Shown here: piece by piece, positions 43,323 to 51,564 of the stretch
Layout: each line of letters starts with the position of its first letter
How positions within the stretch are numbered: position 1 is the first letter of the stretch
NCBI GenBank assembly: GCA_002396645.1
Contig: DGYI01000061.1
Coordinates: forward strand, 15,248-77,938
DNA length: 62,691 bases
Direction of reading: 5' to 3'
Source of the DNA: Firmicutes bacterium UBA5010
GTDB taxonomy: Bacteria > Bacillota > Clostridia > Tissierellales > Sedimentibacteraceae
The notes under the pieces: model-generated
The model's input: the letters and a program-made list of their open reading frames with translations, nothing else
Database searches by the model: none
What the model was told of the DNA's origin: nothing
Program-made: the position numbers and the translations under genes

Positions 43323-43454
43323 TTATTTTTGATTAGCGTCTACTTCCGCTTTTTCTTCCTCTACTTCCATTATAGAGGGGATATAAACCTTGCTACCTTT
43401 TAATATCATAGGATAAATATTATCAGTTTTAGGAAATTCGTTTTTATAGTCCAT
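43323..43454 (-). CDS. Small 43-aa protein of unknown function
   Basis: On the minus strand, ATG at 43454 preceded by GGTGGTGA at 8-15 nt opens 43 codons: starts MDYKNEFPKTDN, middle MILKGSKVYIPSIMEV, ends in an acidic EEEKAEVDANQK tail. A TATAAT lies just upstream on the same strand (43475-43470). There is no signal peptide, no cysteine and no membrane segment. I do not recognise a family. It fills the otherwise empty 438-bp gap between ilvE and the GNAT gene; the codon choice resembles neighbouring genes. Confidence 0.5.
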   Translation of the reverse strand: MDYKNEFPKTDNIYPMILKGSKVYIPSIMEVEEEKAEVDANQK

Positions 43455-43635
43455 AAAATCACCACCATTATAATAGTTTGTTTAAGAGTGCAAATTTTAT
43501 ACTACGATTAATTAACATTTATAATAGTATATGTAAAGTACATATATTGGTATATATTGTTAAATTTTTAATTATTTATCATATATAAAACTACGCAGTA
43601 ATATTGTTATATGATTATTAAAGGAGAAGCTTGTT

Positions 43636-44088
43636 ATGTATTTAAGAAAAACTGATATTAAAGATTTGGAGCATTTATCCAAGCTTATATATGATTCTGA
43701 AAAAAGCTTGAATTTTAATGAAAATTACATGAGTGCCTTTAAAGATAAATATAATGTTAACAAAGAATTTATAAAAAATAATCCTTCTTTTTGTATGATT
43801 GAGAGCGATAAAATAATTGGATTTTTTGGACTGAGCAAAAATAAAGATAAACATGAGCTTGAATTTTTTTATATTGACTCTGAATATATAGGAAAAGGAT
43901 ATGGAAAAATAATGTTTGGATTTCTGATATCAGAATGTAAAACCTTGGGTATAAAGGAATTCAATTTTGTAACAAGTCCGCAATCTCTTGAATTTTATAC
44001 TAAACTTGGGGCGGTTAAAATAGGCGAAACTAATTCGATTGTAGATGAAAACAGAGTAATACCTATATTAAAATTTATAATTGATTAA
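43636..44088 (+). CDS. GNAT family N-acetyltransferase
   Basis: A 150-aa single GNAT domain: N-terminal RKTDIKDLEHLSKLIYDSE, beta-4 LEFFYIDSEYIGKGYGKIMFGF with the acetyl-CoA loop (x-G-K-G-Y-G-K), and FYTKLGAVKIGE near the end. The substrate is unknown. AAAGGAGAAG precedes the ATG. Stands alone, ~170 bp before lepB. Confidence 0.85.
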   Translation: MYLRKTDIKDLEHLSKLIYDSEKSLNFNENYMSAFKDKYNVNKEFIKNNPSFCMIESDKIIGFFGLSKNKDKHELEFFYIDSEYIGKGYGKIMFGFLISECKTLGIKEFNFVTSPQSLEFYTKLGAVKIGETNSIVDENRVIPILKFIID

Positions 44089-44166
44089 ATTTTTAAAATT
44101 AAGGCAACATAAGTTAAATAAATCTTGATAAATAATATCTAAATTTCATAAAAATTAAAAAAAGCA

Positions 44167-44194
44167 TTGTAAAATGATATAAATCATTTATAAT
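44167..44194 (+). promoter_or_regulatory. Sigma-A promoter of lepB
   Basis: TTGTAA (44167-44172), 16-bp spacer, TATAAT (44189-44194), in the 173-bp AT-rich gap upstream of lepB. Confidence 0.55.
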
Positions 44195-44261
44195 AGTAAT
44201 AGTAGTTTTAAAAAGAAAAACATAAAAAAGGAAGAAGTAAAATTTACTGTAGAGGTGTATT

Positions 44262-44768
44262 ATGAAGCATTTCATAAAAGAATGGGTTGTACCTGCATTA
44301 ATAGCATTAGTAATCGTTATATTATTAAACACATTTATTTTTCAGCTTGTTACGGTTCCGACAGGATCTATGATCAGCACGATAATGCCAGGGGATAAGC
44401 TTTATGTTAATAAAATTTTCGACATACAAAAAGCTAAACGTGGGGATATATTGGTATTTAAGTCACAAGAATTAGGAAAATATCTCGTTAAAAGATTAAT
44501 AGGCTTACCGGGAGATACGGTTGAAATTAAATACAATGGTGATGTATATATTAACGGGTCTAAAATAGATGAGCCATATGCGGTTAAATCAACAGGTGAA
44601 GAGAAAACTTTCAATGTTCCGGAGGACTGCTATTTCTTCATGGGAGATAACAGACCTTATTCAAAGGATGCCAGAGTTTGGGATGAACCATACATAAACA
44701 AAAAATATATAAAGGGAGAAGCTGTATTCAGATTCTTTCCGTTTACAAGAATGGGTAAATTAGAATAA
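44262..44768 (+). CDS. lepB: Signal peptidase I
   Basis: Membrane serine protease that removes signal peptides from secreted proteins. One N-terminal transmembrane helix (~8-28), catalytic Ser in VPTGSMISTI (~41), catalytic Lys in LVKRLIGLPGDTVEI (~79), and box E GDNRPYSKDARVW. The length (168 aa) matches Gram-positive SipS-type enzymes. AGAGGTG precedes the ATG. Followed 26 bp later by pepD, probably in the same transcript. Confidence 0.95.
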   Translation: MKHFIKEWVVPALIALVIVILLNTFIFQLVTVPTGSMISTIMPGDKLYVNKIFDIQKAKRGDILVFKSQELGKYLVKRLIGLPGDTVEIKYNGDVYINGSKIDEPYAVKSTGEEKTFNVPEDCYFFMGDNRPYSKDARVWDEPYINKKYIKGEAVFRFFPFTRMGKLE

Positions 44769-44794
44769 AAAGATTATAAAGGAGAGTGTACAGG

Positions 44795-46237
44795 ATGACA
44801 AGAGTTTTAGAAGGCTTAAAGCCGGAAAGAGTATTTTACTATTTTGAAGAAATAACAAAAATACCGCATGGCTCAAAAAATGAGAAGCAAATTTCAGATT
44901 ATTTATACGAGTTATCAAAGTCTAAGGGCTGGGAAGTTATACAAGATGAATCTTTAAATATAATCATAAGAAAACCGGCTTCAAAAGGCTATGAAAATTC
45001 ACCTATGGTGCTTCTTCAAGGTCATATGGACATGGTATGCGAAAAAAATGAAGGCGTAGAACATGATTTTGAAAAAGATCCTCTTAAGTTAAGAATAATA
45101 GACGGACAATTATATGCTACCGAAACTACACTGGGAGCAGATAACGGAATAGCTGTTGCAATGATACTTGCAATATTTGAAGATGATGAGCTGGCTCATC
45201 CTCCGCTTGAAGCTCTGATAACGGTAGATGAAGAAATGGGAATGACAGGCGTTAAAAAGCTTGATGGTACTTTGATAAAATCAAAGCATCTTATAAACAT
45301 CGACAGCGAGCAAGAAGGAGTATTAACCGCAGGCTGTGCCGGAGGCGGAGAAGTATTATTTAAAGTTCCGGCAGTAAGGACAAAATCTAATATGAAAGAT
45401 GCCTTTATGATAAAGGTTAGCGGATTGAGCGGAGGACATTCAGGTGCAGATGTTCATAAGGAAAAAGGATATTCAACTAAATTAATGGCAAGGCTTTTGT
45501 ATGATTTATCAGATGAAATTGAGCTTGTGAGCTTTAATGCGGGATCAAAACCTAATGCAATTCCAAGAGAAGCTAAAGCAGTTATAAAAACAGACAATTT
45601 AGACAATTTAAAACAGAAAATCGAGAAATGGAATAAAATATTTAAAAATGAATACAGTTTCACAGATCCTGATGTAACAGTAAGTTTTGAGAAGGTCGAA
45701 GATGTTTCGGAGGTTTTAACAAAGGAAACTGCCAAAAAAGTTATAGCTTGCATAAACATAGCTCCGGTAGGAGTTCTGTCAAGAAGCACAGTAATAGACT
45801 TAGTTATTTCATCAAACAATTTAGGTATAGTTAAAACGGATGAAAAATATATTATAATAGATTGTCATCCAAGAAGCTCTGTTATGTCTATACTTACAGA
45901 CAGCTTTGAACCGGCAATGAAACAATTAGCTGAATATCTGGATATAGAGTTTTCATCAGGCGGATTCTATCCGGGCTGGGAGTATGCAAAGGTATCTAAG
46001 ATAAGAGATATCTGCGCACAGACATATAAGGAATTAACAGGAAAAGATGCTCATATAGAAGCAATCCACGCAGGACTTGAGTGCGGATATCTTCTTGAAA
46101 AGTGCAAATCCCTTGTTGACGCGGTTTCAATAGGTCCGAATATGGCAGATATACATTCACCGAATGAGCATCTGGATATTAAATCAGTTGAAAATACTTT
46201 TAATTACTTGTGTGAAGTGTTGAAAAATATTAAGTAA
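44795..46237 (+). CDS. pepD: Aminoacyl-histidine dipeptidase (PepD, M20 family)
   Basis: A cytosolic zinc dipeptidase (480 aa) that splits Xaa-His and other dipeptides. Di-metal ligands: LLQGHMDMVCEK, LGADNGIAVA, VDEEMGMTG, NIDSEQEGV and the C-terminal HAGLECGYL. The lid-domain motif SGLSGGHSGADVHK is conserved. Start chosen at ATG 44795 (MTRVLEGLKPE) with AAGGAG 10 nt upstream; GTG 44786 is too close to that site. Ends at a terminator shared with the convergent carboxyltransferase gene. Confidence 0.93.
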   Translation: MTRVLEGLKPERVFYYFEEITKIPHGSKNEKQISDYLYELSKSKGWEVIQDESLNIIIRKPASKGYENSPMVLLQGHMDMVCEKNEGVEHDFEKDPLKLRIIDGQLYATETTLGADNGIAVAMILAIFEDDELAHPPLEALITVDEEMGMTGVKKLDGTLIKSKHLINIDSEQEGVLTAGCAGGGEVLFKVPAVRTKSNMKDAFMIKVSGLSGGHSGADVHKEKGYSTKLMARLLYDLSDEIELVSFNAGSKPNAIPREAKAVIKTDNLDNLKQKIEKWNKIFKNEYSFTDPDVTVSFEKVEDVSEVLTKETAKKVIACINIAPVGVLSRSTVIDLVISSNNLGIVKTDEKYIIIDCHPRSSVMSILTDSFEPAMKQLAEYLDIEFSSGGFYPGWEYAKVSKIRDICAQTYKELTGKDAHIEAIHAGLECGYLLEKCKSLVDAVSIGPNMADIHSPNEHLDIKSVENTFNYLCEVLKNIK

Positions 46238-46256
46238 ATTTAGTTATTAAAATAAA

Positions 46257-46292
46257 AAGGTATTGGATATAAATCCAATACCTTAATTTTTT
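46257..46292. terminator. Bidirectional terminator between pepD and the carboxyltransferase gene
   Basis: AAGGTATTGGAT / ATCCAATACCTT 12-bp perfect stem with an ATAA loop; A-rich to the left and T-run to the right. Confidence 0.88.
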
Positions 46293-47664
46293 ATATAGTT
46301 CCTCTTTCAGAGTTCTCGTACTGTTTAAAGCGTCTTTTTTCAAAGAAGTCTCTTGCAACTTGAGGGAATAAAGTATATGATAAAACGTCATTTACTGATT
46401 CTGCTAAATCGCCTATCTCCTCTTTGTTCTTTTCAAATTCGTCTTCCAATAGGTCTGCCGGCCTTACTGTAACGACTTTTTCATTTCCGATTATTTGTTT
46501 AGTTATTTCATCGGAGATTTTAACTGCAGGTCTTCCGTATAAACCTTGAACGTATTTTCTGATTTCTGTAGGAATAACTTTATATCTTCCTCCCGATATG
46601 ATGTTAAATACTGCTTGAGTTCCAACCATTTGACTCATAGGAGTTACAAGAGGAGGATAGCCTAAGTCTTCTCTAACCTTTGGAATTTCAGCAAGAACAT
46701 CTTCGTATTTATCGGAAGCATTCAATTCCTTCATCTGTGATATCATGTTTGACATCATACCGCCCGGTACTTGGAATTGTAATGTTTTAGGCTCTGTCAT
46801 AAGTACCTTTGTGCTTAATGTTTTGTTTTCTATATATTTATTCATTATAGGCTTGAAGTAATCAGCTACTCTTCCAAGACAATCAATGTCTATTTCGGTG
46901 TCATATTCTGTGCCCTTTAAAGTGTGAACAAGTGATTCTGTAGCAGGCTGTGAAGTACCGGATGAAAGCGGAGATATTGCAGTGTCAACTATATCAATTC
47001 CGGCTTCTATAGCTTTAAGCATAGTCATTTGAGCTATACCGCTTGTACAATGGTTGTGAAGCTCAATCGGAAGGTTTGTAACTTTCTTAATTTCCTTTAC
47101 TAGGTCATATGCTTCATATGGCAGTAAAATTCCTGACATATCCTTTATACATATTGAATCGGCTCCTACAGATTCAAACTGCTTAATAAGATTTACATAG
47201 AATTCCTTTGTATGAATAGGACTTATTGTGTATGATATAGCACATTGACAATGAGCACCTTCTTTTTTTACTGTGCTGATTGATTTTTCCAAGTTTCTTA
47301 TATCATTAAGGGCATCAAACAGTCTTACTATATCAATACCCTCTGCTATAGCTCTTTGCAAAAACATTTCAACTATATCATCTGCATAGTGTTTATAGCC
47401 AAGTATGTTCTGACCTCTTGACAGCATTTGAAGCTTTGTATTTTTAGCTCTTTTTCTTATTTGTCTTAATCTATCCCACGGATCTTCATTAAGGAATCTT
47501 AAGCAAGCATCAAATGTTGCACCTCCCCAGACCTCCATTGAATGAAAGCCTGCCTTATCCATTTCTTCAACTATTGGTAGTATTTCATTATTTGACAGTC
47601 TTGTTGCAATTAAGGATTGATGACCATCTCTTAATGATGTTTCTGTAATTTTAACTTTTGACAT
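46291..47664 (-). CDS. Pyruvate/oxaloacetate carboxyltransferase (OadA/PycB type, no biotin domain)
   Basis: A 457-aa biotin-dependent carboxyltransferase: TIM-barrel start ITETSLRDGHQSLIATR, metal/pyruvate site with IKDMSGILLPYEA (catalytic-type Lys) and LHNHCTSGIA (His-x-His), then the conserved PGGMMSNM and TPMSQMVGTQA. It lacks a C-terminal biotinyl domain. No biotin carboxylase, biotin carrier or sodium-pump subunit is nearby. It could be the alpha subunit of oxaloacetate or methylmalonyl-type decarboxylases, or of a split pyruvate carboxylase, with partners elsewhere. AAAGGAGAAAAT precedes the ATG. Confidence 0.88.
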   Translation of the reverse strand: MSKVKITETSLRDGHQSLIATRLSNNEILPIVEEMDKAGFHSMEVWGGATFDACLRFLNEDPWDRLRQIRKRAKNTKLQMLSRGQNILGYKHYADDIVEMFLQRAIAEGIDIVRLFDALNDIRNLEKSISTVKKEGAHCQCAISYTISPIHTKEFYVNLIKQFESVGADSICIKDMSGILLPYEAYDLVKEIKKVTNLPIELHNHCTSGIAQMTMLKAIEAGIDIVDTAISPLSSGTSQPATESLVHTLKGTEYDTEIDIDCLGRVADYFKPIMNKYIENKTLSTKVLMTEPKTLQFQVPGGMMSNMISQMKELNASDKYEDVLAEIPKVREDLGYPPLVTPMSQMVGTQAVFNIISGGRYKVIPTEIRKYVQGLYGRPAVKISDEITKQIIGNEKVVTVRPADLLEDEFEKNKEEIGDLAESVNDVLSYTLFPQVARDFFEKRRFKQYENSERGTI

Positions 47665-47960
47665 ATTTTCTCCTTTCTAAGCTTATATAAAATTAGTTTA
47701 TTCTATCTTAATAAAGTGTACTTACATTTATAAAATACCCACTATATATACTATATAATCGGATAATTTATTATTTTTTATCTAAAACTAGGAAAATTCT
47801 CTTTTTTATTTAGATATATAACGAAGCTTGCTTCGCTTTTTAAAGTAAGACCCTTATATTTTAAAGCTGTAAAATTGTCTCGAAATATCGATTATTTTTA
47901 GAAGTTTGATTGAAAATTTTTTAACAATACATATCTTACTTAAATTATTAAAGTTATTAC

Positions 47961-48120
47961 TTGATTAACCTTATATTGTTATGGTATAATATATATATAC
48001 TCAATCTTGGTTGAGTTTGAATATTTTTAAAGACTAGAAATATCCAAAGGATATTTCCAAAGTCTTAATATATAAATTCGAACAAAGTCGAATTTATATA
48101 TTAAGACTATATTACCATTA
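47961..48120 (+). promoter_or_regulatory. Promoter and structured leader of the Lrp-type gene
   Basis: TTGATT (47961-47966), 18-bp spacer and TATAAT (47985-47990) with an extended TGG, then 8 nt to ACTCAATCTTGGTTGAG (47999-48015), as in the glnS leader. Further hairpins: AAATATCC/GGATATTT (48038-48056), flanked by AAGACT/AGTCTT, and a 21-bp perfect hairpin at 48061-48108. The rest of the 553-bp gap (47665-47960 and 48121-48217) is AT-rich without genes. Confidence 0.5.
48061..48108 (+). repeat. Perfect 21-bp inverted repeat in the Lrp leader
   Basis: Arms at 48061-48081 and 48088-48108 are exact reverse complements around a 6-nt ACAAAG loop. No T-run follows, so it is not a standard terminator. 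Its first six bases (AGTCTT) can alternatively pair with AAGACT at 48030-48035, making two mutually exclusive structures. Confidence 0.8.
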
Positions 48121-48223
48121 AAATCTTAGTATGTACATAATAAACATAATCTGTTTTATGAAAATACTATGTATAAATAACTAAAAATAAAAATTATATT
48201 AATTAGGTAAGGCGGTGATGTTT

Positions 48224-48649
48224 TTGGATATTACGGATTTAAAGATAATTGACATACTACAAAGAGACGGAAGAATATCTATGAAGGATCTGGGCAAAAC
48301 AGTTTCTCTTAGTCCACCTGCAGTTGCTGAAAGAGTCAAAAGATTAGAAGAAGCAGGAATAATTGAAAAGTACAAAGCTATAGTAAATAATAATAAGGTT
48401 GGAAAACCTATATGCGCACTTATAAATGCAGCAATAAAGCCGGAGAAGCAAGAAAAGTTCTTAGAATTTGCCAGAAAATCTCAGGAAATTGTAGAATGTC
48501 ATCATGTTACAGGACCTTATAGCATGATAGTTAAGGCTTATTTAAGAGAGATGTCTCATCTTGAGGAGCTTGTCGGAAAGGTTCAGTTCTATGGAAATAC
48601 GGAAACATATATAATTATGTCCAGTCCTATAGAAAATTACCCGATTTAA
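48224..48649 (+). CDS. Lrp/AsnC family transcriptional regulator
   Basis: About 141 aa: an N-terminal winged helix (KIIDILQRDGRISMKDLGKTVSLSPPAVAERVKRLEEAGII) and a C-terminal RAM ligand-binding domain (ALINAAIKPEK ... CHHVTGPYSMIVKAY). Amino acids are the usual effectors. Start: TTG 48224 gives the family-typical LDITDLK N-terminus, with AAGGCGG 8 nt upstream; GTG 48215 and ATG 48218 are in frame but too near that site. The long leader suggests autoregulation. No target can be assigned from sequence. Confidence 0.88.
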   Translation: MDITDLKIIDILQRDGRISMKDLGKTVSLSPPAVAERVKRLEEAGIIEKYKAIVNNNKVGKPICALINAAIKPEKQEKFLEFARKSQEIVECHHVTGPYSMIVKAYLREMSHLEELVGKVQFYGNTETYIIMSSPIENYPI

Positions 48650-48693
48650 TATCTGAATAAAACAATGCTGCACATTATTAAATGTGCAGCATT

Positions 48694-49593
48694 TTAGTGT
48701 TTTTTGTTTGCCGAGCGAACATTTTTGTTCGTTGAGCGAATGTCTTTGTTCGCTCTATATACAATAACTGATGAAATTATAATAATAAAAATCCCTAAAA
48801 TTTCAATCCAATCAAGTTTTTCTTGTAAAAAAATATATCCTATCAGACTGGAAAATATGATGTTTGAATAATCATATATAGATACTTCCGATGCCGGAGC
48901 CAGTTTGTAAGCGTATGTTAAAGCTATTTGACCTACTGCCGCAAATATACCTACAGATAATAATATAAGTGTGCTTTTTAAATCCGGTAATATAAAATTA
49001 AAGATTAAAAAAGGTATGCTTATAAAAACAGAAAAGAAAGAATAGTGAAATACTATTGTATATTCATTTTCCTTATCACCCAATGCCTTAAGAGAAGTAA
49101 AGGCTATACCGGATAAGACTGCTGAAATCAGCAGAATTACTATTGCCATAACCGATGAACTAAACTGCGGTTTTATAACAAGCCAAGAACCGAAAAGAGC
49201 AAGAAGCAATGCTGTTATATGATATTTAGTTATTTTTTCTTTTAAAAAAAAGTAGGCTAAAATCATAACAACAAAGGGTGAAAGCTTGTTGATTATCGCC
49301 GCTGCTGAAAGAGTGACCTGCATTGTACCTATAAAGAACAAATTCATTCCAAGATATCCTCCCAATGTTCTCCCAAACAGAAATTTTTGATTTTTTCTGT
49401 CTCCAAATAAGGATACCTTTTTCTTTCTTATCATTATAAATGCTATTATCATACTAAATAAATTTCTTATCAATATTTTTTCCATTATAGGTATATCCGG
49501 AGTCAGCTTAACGCAAAACTGCATTATAGAATATGACAGAGCCGATATCAGCATGAATATAATTGCCGCGTATTTACTTTTTACTATGTTCAT
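48694..49593 (-). CDS. EamA/DMT-superfamily transporter
   Basis: About 300 aa with ten hydrophobic helices in two EamA repeats (first ~10-135, second ~150-290; LAYFFLKEKIT and IGYIFLQEKLDWIEILGI end the halves, as typical). Likely a metabolite or amino-acid exporter of the plasma membrane; substrate unknown. Two starts compete: ATG 49605 (1 nt from AAAGGAGGG) and ATG 49593 (13 nt; chosen). The C-terminal tail has an approximate NIRSTNKNVRSANKKH repeat matching the repeated GTTCGCTC-type DNA near 48710-48750. Confidence 0.85.
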   Translation of the reverse strand: MNIVKSKYAAIIFMLISALSYSIMQFCVKLTPDIPIMEKILIRNLFSMIIAFIMIRKKKVSLFGDRKNQKFLFGRTLGGYLGMNLFFIGTMQVTLSAAAIINKLSPFVVMILAYFFLKEKITKYHITALLLALFGSWLVIKPQFSSSVMAIVILLISAVLSGIAFTSLKALGDKENEYTIVFHYSFFSVFISIPFLIFNFILPDLKSTLILLSVGIFAAVGQIALTYAYKLAPASEVSIYDYSNIIFSSLIGYIFLQEKLDWIEILGIFIIIISSVIVYRANKDIRSTNKNVRSANKKH

Positions 49594-49674
49594 AGTTATA
49601 TCCATGCCCTCCTTTGACAAAGAGCACAAACTCGGTGTGTATTTTAATTGTTTGCATTATTTTATTCCAACCTT
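49594..49674 (-). promoter_or_regulatory. Recurrent leader element, copy B (upstream of the EamA gene)
   Basis: On the minus strand AAGGTTGGAATAAAATAATG (from 49674), ACCGAG (49636-49631), then CTTTGTCAAAGGAGGGCATGGATATAACT. It aligns with copy A nearly base for base across the first ~48 nt but lacks the two hairpins inserted there. Confidence 0.5.
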
Positions 49675-49850
49675 GAATTTAATCGATGCTTAACTTATTA
49701 TGTTCAGAATTCTGAAAATTAATATGTAAACATTGTCGATTTATGAAAATTTTTTTTAAATCTTAATATAAAAAAATTATTCGTAAAACTTATATTAATG
49801 TGATATAATATTAAGGTTGATAATTAACTATTAGTAAAATGAGGTGCAAA

Positions 49851-51443
49851 ATGCTTAGAATTCAACAAATTAAATTGCCTATAGATCATAATGAAGACGA
49901 ATTAAAGGCAAAGATAGCTTCTGCTTTGAAAATATCAGAGGATAAAATTGAAAGTGTTGAAATATTTAGAAAATCAATAGATGCAAGAAAAAAAGATAAT
50001 ATAATGTTTATATATACAGTTGATATAGAAACTAAAGAAGAAGTAAAAATACCAAAGAAAAATACTAATATTTCTGTGGTTGAGCCATTTGTATATGATG
50101 CCCAGGTAACAGGAGAAAAAGAACTGAAAAACAGGCCGGTAGTAATAGGAAGCGGTCCGGCAGGACTGTTCTGCGGACTCTTGCTTGCTGAAAAAGGATA
50201 TAAGCCTATAATAATTGAAAGAGGAAAAAAGGTTCAGGACAGAGTCAAGGATGTTGAAAAATTTTGGAGTGATAAGGTTTTAAATGAAAACTCCAACATA
50301 CAATTCGGAGAAGGCGGTGCCGGAACGTTTTCCGACGGTAAATTAAATACCTTGATAAAGGACAGATCCAAAAGAGGAAAAAAGGTTTTGGAGGAGTTTA
50401 TATCAGCCGGAGCATGTGAGGAAATACTTTATTTCAATAAGCCTCATATAGGAACGGATATTTTGAGAGATGTTATTGTTAGTATAAGAGAAAAAATCAT
50501 AAATTTAGGCGGAACATTCAGATTTGAAGAAAAGGTTTTGGATATCAATGTTAAGGATGGAAGTCTGACAAGAATTATAACTCAAAATGATATTTTGGAT
50601 ACGGAAGTAGCCGTATTTGCTATAGGACACAGTGCAAGAGATACATTTGAAATGCTGAATAAGGTTATTATGCTGGAGCCTAAGGCTTTTGCCATAGGAG
50701 TGAGAATAGAGCATCATCAAAGCCTGATAAATCAAGCTCAATATGGAGAATTTGCCGAACATCCAAGGCTTGGAGCTGCTGATTATAAGTTTGTACATAA
50801 ATGTAAAAACGGCAGATCTGTTTATACATTTTGTATGTGCCCGGGAGGAATGGTTACAGGTTCGTCTTCCGAAGTCAATACCGTAGTAACTAACGGAATG
50901 AGTTATCATGACAGAGATCTTGAAAATGCCAACAGTGCAATAATAGTTTCCGTAAATCCTGATGATTTTGAATCTGACAGTCCGCTGGCAGGCATTGAGT
51001 TTCAAAGAAAGTATGAAAGATTGGCATTTAAAATCGGAGGCTCAAATTATAATGCTCCTGCACAATTATTCGGAGATTTTGAAAAAAATGTAGTGTCTAA
51101 AAGCTACGGAGAAATATATCCGACATACAGACCGGGGGTTGTTTTTGCAAATTTAAGAGAATGTTTGCCTCCTTACGTTTGTGACAGCTTGGTAGAAGGG
51201 ATAAATGAATTCGGGAAATTTCTCGAAGGCTTTAACAGAAGTGATGCTGTTTTAACAGGTGTTGAAACCAGAACATCATCTCCTGTCAGAATTGTAAGAG
51301 ATGATGATTTTGAGAGCAGCATTAAGGGAATATATCCTTGCGGAGAGGGTGCTGGCTATGCAGGAGGCATTATGTCGGCTGCTATTGACGGACTTAAGGT
51401 TGCAGAGGCTATTATAAAAAAATATAAGCCTAAAGATAAATAA
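49851..51443 (+). CDS. FAD-dependent dehydrogenase, COG2509 family
   Basis: A 530-aa flavoprotein of an uncharacterised but widespread family. An N-terminal RNA-binding-like fold (~1-80; MLRIQQIKLPIDHNEDEL) is followed by the FAD motif VIGSGPAGLFCGLLLAEKG (~100), QFGEGGAGTFSDGKLNT, and the C-terminal GEGAGYAGGIMSAA. The physiological substrate is unknown. Start: ATG 49851 after GAGGTG; the upstream ATG 49839 covers the ribosome site. A TATAAT lies at 49804-49809. It is next to a second FAD enzyme gene (HI0933-like). Confidence 0.88.
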   Translation: MLRIQQIKLPIDHNEDELKAKIASALKISEDKIESVEIFRKSIDARKKDNIMFIYTVDIETKEEVKIPKKNTNISVVEPFVYDAQVTGEKELKNRPVVIGSGPAGLFCGLLLAEKGYKPIIIERGKKVQDRVKDVEKFWSDKVLNENSNIQFGEGGAGTFSDGKLNTLIKDRSKRGKKVLEEFISAGACEEILYFNKPHIGTDILRDVIVSIREKIINLGGTFRFEEKVLDINVKDGSLTRIITQNDILDTEVAVFAIGHSARDTFEMLNKVIMLEPKAFAIGVRIEHHQSLINQAQYGEFAEHPRLGAADYKFVHKCKNGRSVYTFCMCPGGMVTGSSSEVNTVVTNGMSYHDRDLENANSAIIVSVNPDDFESDSPLAGIEFQRKYERLAFKIGGSNYNAPAQLFGDFEKNVVSKSYGEIYPTYRPGVVFANLRECLPPYVCDSLVEGINEFGKFLEGFNRSDAVLTGVETRTSSPVRIVRDDDFESSIKGIYPCGEGAGYAGGIMSAAIDGLKVAEAIIKKYKPKDK

Positions 51444-51459
51444 CAGATGAAATAGAGGA

Positions 51460-51564
51460 AAGGTTAAAAGAAATGAAAAATAATGAAAGGATATGTACCG
51501 AGTCCATGCACAAGTGTCTAGTCTCTCTTTTTAAGAGAGACTGGAGTTATTATGCAATAGGTGC
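51460..51564 (+). promoter_or_regulatory. Recurrent leader element, copy C (upstream of the HI0933-like gene)
   Basis: AAGGTTAAAAGAAATGAAAA (from 51460), ACCGAG (51497-51502), then a two-tier hairpin. The outer stem is GTCCATGCAC (51502-51511) with GTGCATGGAC (51561-51570); the inner stem is AGTCTCTCT/AGAGAGACT. The outer stem contains the first possible ATG (51565-51567), so folding would block that start. Confidence 0.5.

Noticed and set aside
48694..48770. Repeated GTTCGCTC-like DNA at the 3' end of the EamA gene as a CRISPR or mobile repeat
   Set aside because: It is a short coding tandem repeat (RSTNKNV/RSANK) in the C-terminal tail, with too few copies and no spacers.
50505..51005. 166-codon antisense frame within the COG2509 gene
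   Set aside because: It is a mirror of a strongly conserved FAD enzyme; no initiation signal and no protein-like composition.
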